Below, in pieces: positions 14,201 to 26,027 of a DNA stretch of 64,000 bases; position 1 is the first letter of the stretch, and every line of letters starts with the position of its first letter. The notes below the pieces were generated by a model, which saw only the letters and a program-made list of their open reading frames with translations, was not told where the DNA came from and ran no database searches. The stretch is from NCBI GenBank assembly GCA_958299035.1, contig CATQJL010000112.1:47698941-47762940 (forward strand), read 5' to 3'. The stretch comes from Cylicocyclus nassatus (Eukaryota; Nematoda; Chromadorea; Rhabditida; Strongylidae). The position numbers were made by a program, and so were the translations under genes.

Positions 14201-14452
14201 AAAAAGTATTATGGAAGATATGAATTGATGATGGCTTACCTCTCCTTGCTCATCGATCCGGCGATGACCGAGCTTCTGTTTCTCACCGGTCTGTTGGGGC
14301 TCACCCCGATCATCGCCTCCCGAAGCATTCTAAAAGATCATGCTGCAGTACAAGAAGTGTCCCGAAAAGACGATTCGAAGAATTGCAAAAAAAGTTAGTA
14401 ACCGAATAAGACAAACGCTTACCGCCTTGAAGTTTACTACCGCTGTTGACAT
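8273..14452 (-). CDS. ppk-1: Type I phosphatidylinositol-4-phosphate 5-kinase, 15 coding exons
   Basis: This enzyme phosphorylates PI4P at the 5-OH to make PI(4,5)P2 at the plasma membrane. Coding exons in transcript order: 14452-14423, 14329-14240, 13863-13718, 12950-12833, 12756-12604, 12516-12457, 12396-12268, 12210-12097, 12048-11850, 11754-11704, 11605-11529, 11381-11297, 9651-9491, 9100-9029, 8377-8273. They sum to 1590 nt (529 codons plus stop), and all junctions are GT-AG and in phase. Visible motifs are GASGS (143-147), FIIKT with the ATP-binding Lys160, [10 protein letters not shown] (224-233), MDYSLL with catalytic Asp289, and GIID with metal-binding Asp367. Glu379 in KKMEHTWKA is the activation-loop residue typical of type I rather than type II enzymes. 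The start is the first ATG after an in-frame TGA ([10 protein letters not shown]). The C-terminus is acidic and Gln/Glu-rich, ending QEQEQEQR. The linker between WQSVQ and GGVPARN is short for the family. Assignment to the kinase is firm; the outermost exons are less certain. Confidence 0.93.
10082..10352. repeat. Foldback MITE inside the longest kinase intron
   Basis: About 90 bp at 10085-10180 (ending near gcgagcgatcgc) recur as an imperfect inverted copy at 10255-10345. It lies in the 1645-bp intron between coding exons 12 and 13. No coding capacity is seen. Confidence 0.65.
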
Positions 14453-15805
14453 CTCATCCGCATATGTTGATGCGTTTCGAAAGGATCAAGCCTGCTATTC
14501 TATAATGCTCACGAGACGAATCGAAACAGAATAACCGAAATGCAGAACGGCAGAACAATCTTGTAATGAAGAACCCAAGATTAGCGATTTTCTAATCGAA
14601 AGATAGGGAAAATCAGAAGCAATTATATGAAATACACCATAATGTTTATGAAGTTCAGCAGTTAAGAGACCTTGCAATGTACAGAAAATCGAAACGTTCA
14701 AACATAAGATTGCTATCCAGCGCAAAATTGCAAGTTGAGAATGGACACAAGATAGCTCAAAGTTAAAACCTCAACATTATTTCTGCGGTTCGTATCCACC
14801 AGCGCACATTCACAAATGCACATCTGCGAACATCATGTTGCCGCTCGTAACAATAGGTTCAGAGAGAGAACATACCATAGAACATAAACATAAATATTGG
14901 ATAGGCAAGCAGATGGAGATCAATCAATTGATTGTTGGGAAAATTCTGACTGTTAGCAGGATGTATCATTTCACACAAACGCTACTTTAACGAAATAGCA
15001 AAGGCTTTGACCAGGTTTAAGTTCAACATTCGGATGTTGCACTCCTCGTCGAACGGAAAATTAGTCACCATTTCGCTTTTTTGTACAAGCCTAGAACGCG
15101 TCAATGATTACCGCCCACATATATCATTTGTTCAAAGAATCTGGCACTCGCTCCCCATAAAAATTTCTAATGAAGGCGGAAAAAAGCCCCTTGATTTACT
15201 TCAAATCTGGCCGTATGCTCTTCTCGCGTCCCTTCGCTGCGCTGCTGCGCTCATGCATGGAAAGAAGTATTGACCGCGTGCCGAAACTGGTCCACGGCTC
15301 GTCGCGTCACTCAAAAGCCCTCAACGAGCCGATAGAATGACATGTAAAGAGCCGAGAGCTTTTCTGGCTGAATACATGAGTGCACTGTTGCCAGCGAACA
15401 TGCATGGCAAACAAGAGCCTTTGAGTTAAGGAAAGAAATAGAGTGGCTGTGCGAGAAGAAAAAAATGGGACGCCCAACGAAATTGCACTATGGAAATGCG
15501 ACATTGGAGAAAATTCACCCTAAGCTGCTGTTGAAAGCACTTTTAAATTCATGGCTCCCAGTCAAAGTATTTATTTGAGAAAGATGTTGGATAGATGCTG
15601 GGCTACAAAAGATAGTGCTGAAGGAAGACAGTGTAGCGTTACTGACTCGATGCAAATGCGAAAGGCTTCAAGAAAATCCCATCTAAGAACGATGAAATGG
15701 AAATTTTGCAAGCATGGTAAGGATGTAGTCAGTAAACCAAGTTGTGAAATCCTCACGTTTGACACCACCAATACCATAAAAGGGTCTCAAAAAACAACGA
15801 TCAAA
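14453..15805. other. Region upstream of the kinase start codon
   Basis: This should contain the 5' UTR and promoter of the minus-strand kinase gene. I found no further in-frame exon, no clear trans-splice acceptor close to the ATG, and no recognisable repeat before the Helitron that starts at 15806. Confidence 0.35.
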
Positions 15806-16023
15806 TCTTATATATAAAGCTGAATGTCTGTTTGTATGTCTGTCTGTATGTCTGTCTGTATGTATGTATGTATGTACGTATGTTCCGAATAGAAAATTCC
15901 ATTTCTGAACCGATCCGGACCAAACTTGGCACACATACACTACGGGCCCCGGCGGGTGTCATAGGCTACTTTTCGTCATCGATCGATATCGATTTTATCG
16001 ATTTTTATCGATTTTTTTGCTGA

Positions 16024-16410
16024 GTTCACCTACGGGGCTGGGAGTTGGCACAGGGGGTAATCGAGCATGGGGATTCCGAATACAATATTGGTTTTCAGGA
16101 TTATCGATTACTTTTATCGATTTTATCGATTTTTTTGCAAAGTTTGAGCTACGGGGCTGGGAGTTGGCACAGGGGGGTAATCGAGCATGGGGATTCCGAA
16201 TACAATATTGGTTTTCAGGATTATCGATTACTTTTATCGATTTTATCGATTTTTTTGCAAAGTTTGAGCTACGGGGCTGGGAGTTGGCACAGTGGGGTAA
16301 TCGAGCATGGGGATTCCGAATACAATATTGGTTTTCGGGATTATCGATTACTTTTATCGATTTTATCGATTTTTTGCAAAGTTTGAGCTAGGGGGCTGGG
16401 AGTTGGCACA
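16024..16410. repeat. 120-bp tandem repeat within the Helitron
   Basis: Three near-identical 120-bp units with a partial fourth begin at about 16024, 16144, 16264 and 16384. Each contains ggggctgggagttggcacag, a run of atcgatttt blocks and an ATTCCGAATACAATATT motif. Apparent long frames here arise only because 120 is divisible by three. Confidence 0.88.
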
Positions 16411-16412
16411 GG

Positions 16413-16470
16413 GGGGTAATCGAGCATGCTGATCATCCCCAAGGGGGTGATCAGCATGCTCGATTACCCC
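16413..16470. repeat. Perfect-centre hairpin at the Helitron midpoint
   Basis: An almost perfect 28-bp stem (GGGGTAATCGAGCATGCTG outward) is centred on AA at 16441-16442. This is where the internal repeats change orientation. Confidence 0.85.
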
Positions 16471-16993
16471 CTGTGTCAAATTCCAGCCCCCTAGCTCAAA
16501 TTTTGCAAAATCGATAAAATCGATAGAAGTAATGGATAATTCCAAAAACTAATATTGTATTCGTAATCTGCATGCTCGATTACCCCCCTGTGCAAACTCC
16601 CAGCCCCGCAGGTCAAACTTTACAAAAAAATCGGTAAAATCGATTAAAGTAATGGACGATCCTGAAAACTAATATTGTGTTCGTAATCAGCATGCTCGAT
16701 TACCCCCCTGTGCAAAATCCCAGCCTCGCATGTCAAAATTTACAAAAAATCGATAAAATCAATAAAAGTAACCGATAATTCTGAAAACTAATATTGTATT
16801 CGGAATCCCCATGCTCACTTCCCCCCCTGTGCCAACTCCTAGCCCTGTAGGTGAACTCTGCGAAAAAATCGATAAAAATCGGTAAAATCGACATCGATCG
16901 ATAACGAAAAGTGGACTGTGACACGCGCCGGGGCCCGAAGTGTATGTGTGCCAAGTTTGGTCCGGATACGGCGGAGCCGGGTAAGCCAGCTAG

Positions 16994-18602
16994 TGTTGCT
17001 ATAAGCAAGTTCCATAGTGGATAAATGGCTTTGACATGAAAAACGAGGCAACTCGAAGAAAAGATGAAACAAAGATAAGTGTTCAGGCTCTAACAGAAAA
17101 TGAAAGATAAGCTTTGAATAAATTAATCAAAGTGGGTCAATTACGATGACGAAAGATAAAGAAAGTAGATTTGCTCAGTCACATGCTCTGAGAGGACCAG
17201 GAGCAACATGGATACAAGCACAGATCGAAAGATATCATGAACATAAAATCAGAGAACTATCAGAAAGTAACTAACCCACGCACCTGTATCGTTTTTGAAC
17301 AAAGCCAAGAAGAGTTATGAGCAAAATTTTAAGGCATATTAGAAAAGTTTCACAAAGTAGATTCAGAACTACAGGGCAGCACAATGGTGAAATGAAGAGA
17401 CAAAGCAGGGAGCTTTGAAACCACTTGTCTTACTGAACAAGCTCCAGTCGGACTGGGTCGTTTGATTTACCGAGGCAGTTCCAGTTCTAAGTTTTCACAA
17501 GAGCCATGACTAACCCTACATAACCGAAAATTTATGACTCATCGTATAGCATTCCAGAATATTGTTGTATTTGTTGGGAGAGAGGAGGATGTTGACAAGG
17601 AATGATGACCTAAAAAAAATTCAAAAATAAAATCCGAAAAGAAGGAAAAATCGGGACACATAGCTCAGTCGAAAAATTAAGGCTCGTTCGCGTTCCTTAT
17701 GAATGTAAGGCATGTTTTACTCAAATGCTGTCAAAACTACTTCCGTCTTGAGTATCAAGTTTTTCTACTTGCAAAAAATTGCAAAAGTGTCATACCTGCT
17801 ATGTAAACAACCGGGTACGAGTACGAGTGCACACAATCCCATTTCTGCTACTCGGCTATACGTTTCATCAGAGCAATTCGAAGCGGGGAAATCGGCGAGT
17901 GTTCTTGCTTTATTGACAAAATTTGCTCGAAAAAAGTTGCTTGCCGACTAGAGCGTGGGCATGTGTAGCGAGCGCATCGATTGCGATAATTCTGACGACT
18001 AGTAGCTCTTGTTCCGAGAGTGAGCAGGAATTAGTCGAAAATAAAAGTTACTAGAGTTCTTGCTCGAGCGTAACATTGTAGTCAAAAGTATGACAAGTTC
18101 AAAGATATTACAACAAGTGAATCTACTCAAGCGTAAACTTTATGTAATAGACACAAAAAAAGAAAGACGTCAGAGATTGTCGATTAGACCTAGACCGTTC
18201 GACTTCTTTTGTTGAGAAAATGAATCAATGAAAGATAGTGTTAAATGTTTCGACAACTCAAATTTCCGATGACTCATTATGCTTTCTAGAAAGACATCAA
18301 TACTCGGAGATAGGATCCGCGTGCGCAAAAAAAAACAACACAAAGCTAGCTAGAGACGTATAACCGCAAACACATCCGTGAATTTTGACAAAACCACAAT
18401 CGCAATTGATCTTAACTTCTACGCCATATTGAGCATAAAACAGTCAGGCACTACACATAATGAGATTAGAGAGTTGATTAGTCCAATTACATAAAGCTGC
18501 AAAAACGCAAATTCACTAAAGGATTACAACTGATCAAACGACACAACGTCAAACACCCAGAAAGTTAACAATTTGATAGCATACATCGAATCTTTTTCTG
18601 TA
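16994..18602. other. Stretch without recognised features
   Basis: I see no coding exon, RNA gene or clear repeat here. The short open frames have no family resemblance. Confidence 0.35.
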
Positions 18603-18809
18603 AGGCCCCGGGCAGACTTCACGCGATTTGATCGTCGCGACTGAATCGCGACGAGACAACTGTTACAACATTATTCCATGCCGATCAACTTGCATTTCGG
18701 TTTTGATACTTTTCCAGCCCGAAATTTTTGAATGTGGAATGAAAATGAATGGAAATGTCGGCGATTGAGTCGCGACGATCAAATCGCGTGAAGTCTGTCC
18801 GGGACCTAA
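18603..18809. mobile_element. Foldback MITE, GCAGACTTCACGCGATT family (copy 1)
   Basis: The terminal inverted repeats are about 48 bp. The left reads gcagacttcacgcgatttga and the right ends tcaaatcgcgtgaagtctgt. Related elements lie at 35290-35518 and 39907-40151, with a partial end near 63260. No coding sequence is present. Confidence 0.8.
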
Positions 18810-18875
18810 AATGTTAGTAATCAGTCGAAGAAGCTTAAGATATGAAGCAAATCGCAGGCTAAGCCCTAAACAGTT

Positions 18876-21800
18876 CTAATCATCTCCATAAGTAGGCGAA
18901 TGTCTCAGTGAAAATAATCGAGCGCTAATCGCAGAGAACATATGAGCGACTAAGAAACAAGTATAAGCTCTTTTCAAATACATCGAAAATAGCAAAATCA
19001 TAAGCGCAAACACCAGACTGGAAAGAAGGATTAGAAATGTCACAACGTGCTGATAAAAAAATAAAACTTCCCATTCAACCACCCCTATTGGTGAAAACAT
19101 CCGCTGGAAAAGCAGAAAAGTCCCTTATGAAACCATGTGATTGGAAAACCGCAAGAGTAAGCAAATACACGGCGCATTAAATATAATTCTCTTTACCTTT
19201 CGCATATAATGTTATCGTACCATGCTGTGTTGCTGATGAACCTTAGATTTCATTCATAGACACGGAGCTGTAGAAAATTTCAAATAAAAAGTATAGAGGC
19301 GTTTATGTTGAGGCTCTATGATAGCATTTATGTGACGGACGACACAATCTTAAGAAAATGAATGATTTATCGGTGATATCGATTTTATATGTACCACGAG
19401 AAAACGGAAGCGTGATAAATACTACTCTGTAGGCTTCGCTGACGGTTTTATTCCAAATGATTACCATTTTTAAAATATCGGGCGATCTAATTGGCTAAGA
19501 AAATGCTATAAACGATCTGGGGTTGTTTCTACAAGCACTTGTATTATGTTAAGGTCTCATACGCCTTCGAACAACGTCTCACACTACAGCGGAGACACAA
19601 AGTTTCTACCGTAATCAATAGAGACTAAACAGAAAAGTAAACGATTTTACAGTTGAAGGGAGAACGTGAAAGTTGAAAGAAAATGACATTTGTCAACGAA
19701 GCGTAGAATCGCTACGAACGCAAAAGGTGGATGGTAAGATTACTAACGCATTGTACATAACTAAGTGTATTTCTTGATGCCGTCTTTTACTTGTGCTAAT
19801 CACGGACATACAAGAGTCGTCCTGTGTTAAGGAATCTCTGATCAAATTTTTCTTGCACAAGAATACTCATCTCCCCTAAGCTCTAGGACATAAGCGAGAT
19901 ACGGATAGTAAAAAGAGCGGTTATAGTCTGCTTTCCATTCTCAAAAACACAAAATGCACATGATGGGCGAAAAAAAGCTGTATGAAAGTTCTCTTCTACT
20001 CCCGCTGCAAGTTCCTGCCGCATTTGCAACCCAGAGAGGAGACTGATTTTTCAGACAACAAGCTTGGCTATAGTCATCAACCGCCACTGGCTAAAGATTT
20101 CATTCCTCAAAAGGTGACTGATTAAAATAGAACTTGCAGCGACTCCAAGATTCTATAAGACCATAAAGTGATGCAAAAAACCTTACCACAATAGAACTCG
20201 TCAGATATGCCCCTGTTCTCATCGGAAGGATCGGAAGCTTCATGCCTGCCCTGTGTAAAAACATGCTCAAAAAGAAAAGACAATTACTGCATTAGTGCGC
20301 CGGGCATTATGTAATTTTGCAACCAGCCATGTGTAAAAAGTCAATAATGACGGCCTTTGGAAGTCTGCTCTAGCAGGATATTGGCTAAAAGCATATTTCC
20401 TGAACAATGGGAAAATATAAAAGGAGGGGACCTCCTTTATTCGCAGCCCTAGACACTCGAAATTGTGAGTATATGCGGACTTGGTTACTGACTGAGAGGA
20501 AACAGAGAATACGAATAAGAATTAAGAACAATGTAGCAATAGTCATCGAACAGCACAAATAGTAGAATGAATCACTGCCTAAGTGAATCACAACTTCCAT
20601 CATTTTACCTTTGGAGACAATCATTCAATAGTCAACATGATCGAAGTGTTATGAACCATTTAGATGGGATTTGAAGAAGAATGGGTAGCGGAGGATGCAG
20701 AGCTTTGGCGGTCCAGTCCGTAAAGATTAGCGTGTCCACACGTAGACAAGATTTTTCCCACGAAAGAGCATGACTAAAGTCGAAAAGGTGCTCTCTTCGC
20801 TCGAACTCAAATTTTATTTAAAGGTCGAAACAGCATAAAAATGCCGGTACTAACTATTAAATACTCGGATAATTTTTCAAGATTGCGATAAAACATGAAG
20901 ATCTCGCGAACGAAAGCGAAAGTCGGGAAAACTGTGCGATGTACCTATATAATCCACAAGATTGCAAATGAATCACGAAGGGAGAAATCACGACAAAGAC
21001 TGTAGGCTAGGCAAATTGGGTAGCTAACAGCCCAAAGATATGTCCCACAGGCACATGTAGCATGTCAAACCTTATCTCCGCCAAATACTTGATTTATACT
21101 ACCTCAAATATTATAATCGCTGATAACAAAGTAGGGAATCCGCTACTGGTATAGAAAAACTTTGAGAAATCACAGTATACTCAAGCAGTGCATGGGTGAA
21201 AGTTGCAAGCAACTTATGGGAAACTGAAGTCTTGAAGAAAGTGTGAAATTTTTATCATAAGCGATGACATAAATCATGACTAATACTGATGAAGAGAAGG
21301 CCAAACATTGCGTGAGAACTCTTACACTCAGTCAACAGCCGAGGAACAATCAATGGCATGTTTGATGGCACCGGACAGCTTAAAACTTTATCTAATCGAA
21401 TGCATAAAAATTTGCGGGAGGGTGGGTGTTATCGTCTCAGAAGAAATCACGGAAAATAAACATAGGAGAATTGGTTAGATAATCACGTAGTCGAATCGCA
21501 CGCAGAAAACACTGTGCTTGTTTACATACAAATTCAACAGCGGATCAGGTTAAAGGTGTAGAGCGAAGATTGTAAGACAATGTTTAGTCATTTGGAGATG
21601 TTTGAATGATTGAGGGTCGAAAAGAAGTATGAGGGAAAAAACGAAATATAAAATAAACTGAAAACTTTCAAGGAAACGAAAGTCAACCTGCCGAGGTATG
21701 ACTTACGTGACAGCAGGTATCGTTTTGCCCTCTTGGTTGACATACAGGATGCAAACATTTAGCCGAGCAATATTGAAACACAAAGCCCATTTTGTAAAAG

Positions 21801-22200
21801 TCTCGCTCGTAAAGCGTTGGAAAAACCAAAACGACCCAAATCCCGCCAATTTTCACGTTTTCAGCAGTGAATGAGACGATCGATAAGACAAAGGAGCTGG
21901 AATGGCTGAAGCCTGCCCTACACCACTTCCTCTGCTCTACCTCCTCCCACCTCCTTGACGACAACAAGGCAAGAAGGTTAATGGATTTTGGTGCTACACG
22001 GAACTTCTGACGTCAAAGAGATGGAAAGAATGCTTTGAGTGAGAATGATTCTGCTGAGAAAAGGAAATGCACGATCCGAGCACTCACCGGTGCATAGATG
22101 AGTAACGCACAAGAAAAAATAACACAATTGCTTGCTGAATTGGCCGGTAGTGTAGTGCAAATGATGTTCATCATTGATGCAGACAGCTGTGACACCAAAA
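18876..22200 (-). CDS. Putative exons of an unidentified multi-pass membrane protein
   Basis: Several minus-strand segments look like exons of one membrane protein; I do not recognise the family. The best is a terminal exon at 19103-18876, with acceptor ttttccag and a TAG stop. It encodes a hydrophobic span (about TFLILLSSLVFALMILLF) and a basic tail ending SPTYGDD. Other pieces are 20250-20187 (acacag acceptor, gtaagg donor), a segment starting at 20578 after cacttag with a span TIATLFLILIRILCF, a Cys-rich piece ending at 21707 before gtaagt, and 22200-22088 (ttttag acceptor, gtgagt donor). Phases were not fully reconciled and exons may be missing or belong to more than one gene. Transcript evidence would be needed to fix the model. 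Confidence 0.4.
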
Positions 22201-22283
22201 CTAAAATCTGACGTCTAAATTGCACTTGAGCCGTGGGTACGGATGCATGAGATCGGAATGGGACCGGTAGTATACACAATCAC

Positions 22284-22450
22284 GTGATTCCTGCAATTCC
22301 TGCGATTCTTGTGGTTCCTGCGGGCCCCGCAACAATTTATATTGCGGATAAACAACTTATTTCGAAATCCGCAAAGCGCTCCGTATTGCTGTACATCGGA
22401 AGTTGAGGAGTCATAGAACTTGCAGAAATTACAGGAATCGCAGGAATCAC
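22284..22450. repeat. Small foldback repeat
   Basis: The start (gtgattcctgcaattcctg) and end (caggaatcgcaggaatcac) are inverted copies, and both contain short internal direct repeats of the attcctg type. Confidence 0.6.
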
Positions 22451-22968
22451 CTCCTGGAATAGTATGGCCGCTCCCGCTGTTGTTTCAGAGCCATGCGAAG
22501 TTTCAGAGATTGAAAAGCTTCAGAAGATCTTAGTTTTTGAGTTCGGCAAAGAGTAGTCTCTCTAAATCTTCAATTTCCACTTTCAGAAATGAACGAGGGG
22601 TGAGGACTTGCTTTTGAATCTGGTATTTTTCTATGCATTTGAAGACATGCACAGAGGCCCGGAATAGTTTGGGTAGGAAAGCAAAGCTATCATTAGAAGC
22701 TCCAGAACGGCAATCATCAAAATACGATATGAGATAAACGACAGAAATTAAAAACAAAACAAGCAAATGCTAATGGGAAAGCAGCTGTCGAGAAAGCAAA
22801 AGAAAAAAAACCATTCTAAGTGGGAAAGTTTCTGACGGATTCGAAACGCACAAGGTACGATCACCTGCGATGCGTCCGGGACGTATTCGGTAGTGCACAA
22901 CATCTAACTTTATACTTTATATGTACTTTATATATAGGTACTTTTTATGTATACTTTCACTACTTTTG

Positions 22969-24288
22969 CCGCAGGTCGTCGCTTTAGCATTAGAGCGCGG
23001 CAGACATCACGAAATTCACGCTATGCTGCGTTCATACTGATCTGGAACTTCGGGCACAGTTCACAGCGCTAACTTCGAGCGCTGTGCTGGAACTGCTCCC
23101 GAACTTCGGGATCAGTATGAACGCAGCCTATGGCTTAACACGCTGGCGCCGAGTGTCTATACGTAATAGCGTGCATAGCGATTGCAGCAGAGTGGTGCTG
23201 CCCAGCTGCTTTTAAGCATACCAATTTCTACTAATTTTCAAGCGAAGATTAGCGCTTAGGACACAGACCTCGTTCTGCCCTAATAATATTCACCAGAAAT
23301 CAGTACACACAAACTTTTTTTTTATTACGACTGCATTATTCGGGCAGTTCTCTGTTAAGTCACTGATCGAAATGAGATAATCATAGAAAGTTTCATATTC
23401 AGGGTATGATTTGCAGCTTTGACTCGAGTCATTTGAGCTAAATTTTTCCTTTTGACATACTGAAATTTGACAATAGATATAGTAGTACTTCTTCACTTCC
23501 ATTACCGAAAGAAGCTACACAACGAACAAGGTAAAATCACCGGTACTGAATGGTAAAAACACGAGATTAAGCGAATGTCTGACAATTCTAACTGATGAGA
23601 CATAATGTGTGAGTATTACCCCGCTGTCATACGATCGGGGAACGCGAAAGAAAAAGAAGTACGGATATGCTTGCTTAGTGAAGCAGACGTGACAAAGCTA
23701 GTCCAGCATTAGTCATAACTGTAAGATAAATTGCGTTTTTCATCCCTCATCAGAAGGTAGCGTTTCAAAAAACGCGGACAGTACAATGTAGCGAGGTTCA
23801 CCTGAGCCTCTAAACAGCTGGTAAGCTACATCAAAATGAAGGCTGATATTAAAACTAATCACAGATCAAGGAGACAACAACTAAATCATCAACAACACAA
23901 TGAAGCAGTGTCTATGGAAAAAAACATCCCGGCACATCGTAGCCGGTCATAACTTGGATGCGTAGTTGCGAGCAACTTCGACGTCTACAAAAGAAGAGAA
24001 CAGCAATGTTATAAATCGCTTAAATCTTTACCTAGAAGATGTTATTCGACTGGAACCATTTGTTCTGAAGAAGTCACTATAAACTCGCCACCACACACGA
24101 TCAGTATGTAAGGTAACATATGTCAATGTGACTGTCGGTGAACAAAGCACAAGCAGCAGCGACATGCATGTACAGACAAGCATTATTATTCAGATGAATG
24201 GGAAGCATGAAGCGTGATAGTGGATAGCGAACAGTCAAGTTCGTGATGTCTGCCGCGCTCCAATGCTAAAGCGATGACCTGCGGCGAA
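22969..24288. mobile_element. Possible 1.3-kb TIR element
   Basis: About 45 bp containing gctttagcattagagcgcgg (22981-23000) recur inverted at about 24243-24288 with few changes, including the flanking GCCGCAGGTC. A smaller foldback MITE (23025-23127) lies inside, next to the left repeat. The interior shows no transposase. Target duplications were not found, so the boundaries are approximate. Confidence 0.45.
23025..23127. repeat. 103-bp foldback MITE
   Basis: The ends gctgcgttcatactgat and atcagtatgaacgcagc form a hairpin. An inner second stem is formed by cacagcgct and agcgctgtg. Confidence 0.78.
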
Positions 24289-24633
24289 AGTATTGATAGT
24301 TACAGTCGGTTTCATCCCGGAGTAGGCGGAACATTCTACGTGGAGCTGGAGGCTCTGCGCACCGCTGGAGGCTTTGCGAGCGCATAGCGATGGCATTTTG
24401 CCAAGCAAAGACTGAGGAGAATGAAGAGACGCAGACTTGGGTTCTCAGCACGATATGATAGACTGTAGCAGCGAAACGGCGCGAGCCGTTGCGAGCCAGA
24501 TGCCCGCCAATCCAATTTCCGTCTAAAGCGAGTCGAAACTTACTGCAAATGTTGTGCATTCCGAATATGTTGCCTTCGCGGCCCTCGGTTTTCGCTAAGG
24601 AGCGTGCCAGCGAGCTCGCACTTGTCTTATTCG

Positions 24634-25056
24634 ACTCACTCAGACAGTCGAAAGGATATCTCCGGAGCGAAAATGGGAGGATCCCGGGCTCTGCCCAGTG
24701 GGGGTTTGCCACTCGTGCGCCGGAGCCCTCCGATTTCACGCATTCTGGTGCTCCGGGGCTCTCCCAAATCTGGCGCATCTCCGGAGCAGAGATTTGCGAG
24801 CACCGGGGAGGGTCCCATTCGCCTTCTTGTGACGTCACGGTGAAGAAAGCGAAATGGGAAAAATTGGACCCCTCCCCGGTGCTCGCAAATCTCTGCTCCG
24901 GGGGTGTGCCAGATCTAGAGGAGTCCCGCAGCACCAAAACGCGTGAAAGGGGAGAGCTCCGGAGCACCAAAACGCGTGAAAGAGAGCTCCGGAGCACGAA
25001 GTGACAGACCCCCGCCATTTGCCTTCGAGGTATGCCTTCGACTGTCTAAGCAGAGT
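24634..25056. repeat. GC-rich foldback element with long arms
   Basis: Arms of about 200 bp run from actcactcagacagtcgaaa (left) to its inverted counterpart near 25035-25056 and meet around 24835-24845 at gtgacgtcac. The arms contain repeated ctccggagcaccaaaacgcg motifs. Long frames on both strands (250 and 171 codons) coexist only because the region is palindromic and poor in stop codons. Confidence 0.75.
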
Positions 25057-25311
25057 TGCGATGGGGGAGCCGACTACCCTAAAAGTGAAGGTGATCCCAG
25101 CTACCACTGAACGCCAAAAGTGAAGGTGGTAGTGCCGGTCACTCACCTCTCAAAAACGTCGATGAGTCTCCCTTCCAGGTCGTTGCCTCCAGTGCGCGGA
25201 AAATAAACAAAAGAAATGCAAAAGAGATCATTAAAAGCATATTTTTATATATTTCTATATTTTTAGTATATATTGTATTACATTGTATTATATTGTATAT
25301 ATTGTATTATA

Positions 25312-25993
25312 TACAGAGTGTCCCAAAAAAATGTGAACACTATTTGATTGTTAATAACTCCCTTGCTTTCATGTCTTTTGTCGAGCTTGAGGCACCATTC
25401 TGTAGAGCGAGGTTTAACTTAGATTTACAGTGTCGAGCGAATCGGCGATCGCTCTTCATTACTGTAGGACTACGGTAGGAACTTTGACAAGGAATTTCGG
25501 CCATTGGAGGCCGTATTCTGCCTCGGAACAGAACCAAACAAGCCAAAAACTTCTATATTATGGTAAGGGAAGACGCTGATTTCGACTATGAAATTTCCAC
25601 TTTATTGTGGTGCTTCTTCCCGAGGTTATCCTAGGTAAACCGTAATAACTGAATTTCCAGCATTTGTCAGAAATGAGATTACCCCGTCAAAAAAGCTATA
25701 AACACTCGTAAAAAGTTGTCTAATAGAATCAGCGTGCACGAAAACCCTAGTACACGATTTCTCAGATATTTTGAATAAACTTTTGTCAAATGGCATATTT
25801 CACAATAGATCCACATGCTAGAAGTTCATACCGTATTCTTACGGTAACGAACAGCGATCTATGACTCGCTCCATACTACAAATCTAAGTTGAACCTCGCT
25901 CCACAGAATGGTGCCTCAAGCTCGGCGGAAGACGTGAAAGCAACGGAGTTATTAACGATCAAACAGCGTTCACATTTTTTGGGACACCCTGTA
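25312..25993. mobile_element. Mariner/Tc1-type MITE, GTGTCCC family (copy 2)
   Basis: The termini tacagagtgtcccaaaaaaa and tttttgggacaccctgta are inverted, with long inner inverted repeats like those of the copies at 4659 and 47485. Flanking sequence is TA-rich (tattgtatta repeats), consistent with TA insertion. Confidence 0.85.
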
Positions 25994-26027
25994 TATTGTA
26001 TATGTTATTATATTGTATTTATTGTAA

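Larger units (their letters stand above)
15806..16993 (+). mobile_element. Non-autonomous Helitron, internally palindromic
   Basis: It starts TCTTATATATAAAGC after an A and ends CTAG before a T, the usual A|T Helitron insertion. The end is preceded by a short GC hairpin (CGGC-GGA-GCCG, about 16968-16978). A pyrimidine-rich tctgtctgtatgt tract follows the 5' end. The interior is a large inverted repeat. The segment with ggaccaaacttggcacacat near 15917 returns reversed near 16945-16965, and 120-bp units run forward to 16430 then backward after 16440. No Rep or helicase frame is present. Confidence 0.82.

Noticed and set aside
14340..14534. Plus-strand frames over kinase exons 1 and 2
   Set aside because: Shadows of the minus-strand coding exons.
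16017..16391. 124- and 113-codon repetitive frames
   Set aside because: They are translations of a 120-bp tandem repeat whose unit length is a multiple of three.
16024..16410. Regular repeats resembling a CRISPR array
   Set aside because: Units are contiguous without variable spacers, the context is a eukaryotic Helitron, and there are no cas genes.
24266..25018. 250-codon frame on the minus strand, with an overlapping 171-codon frame on the plus strand
   Set aside because: Both lie across a GC-rich palindrome and mirror each other. No domain resemblance, so coding is unlikely.
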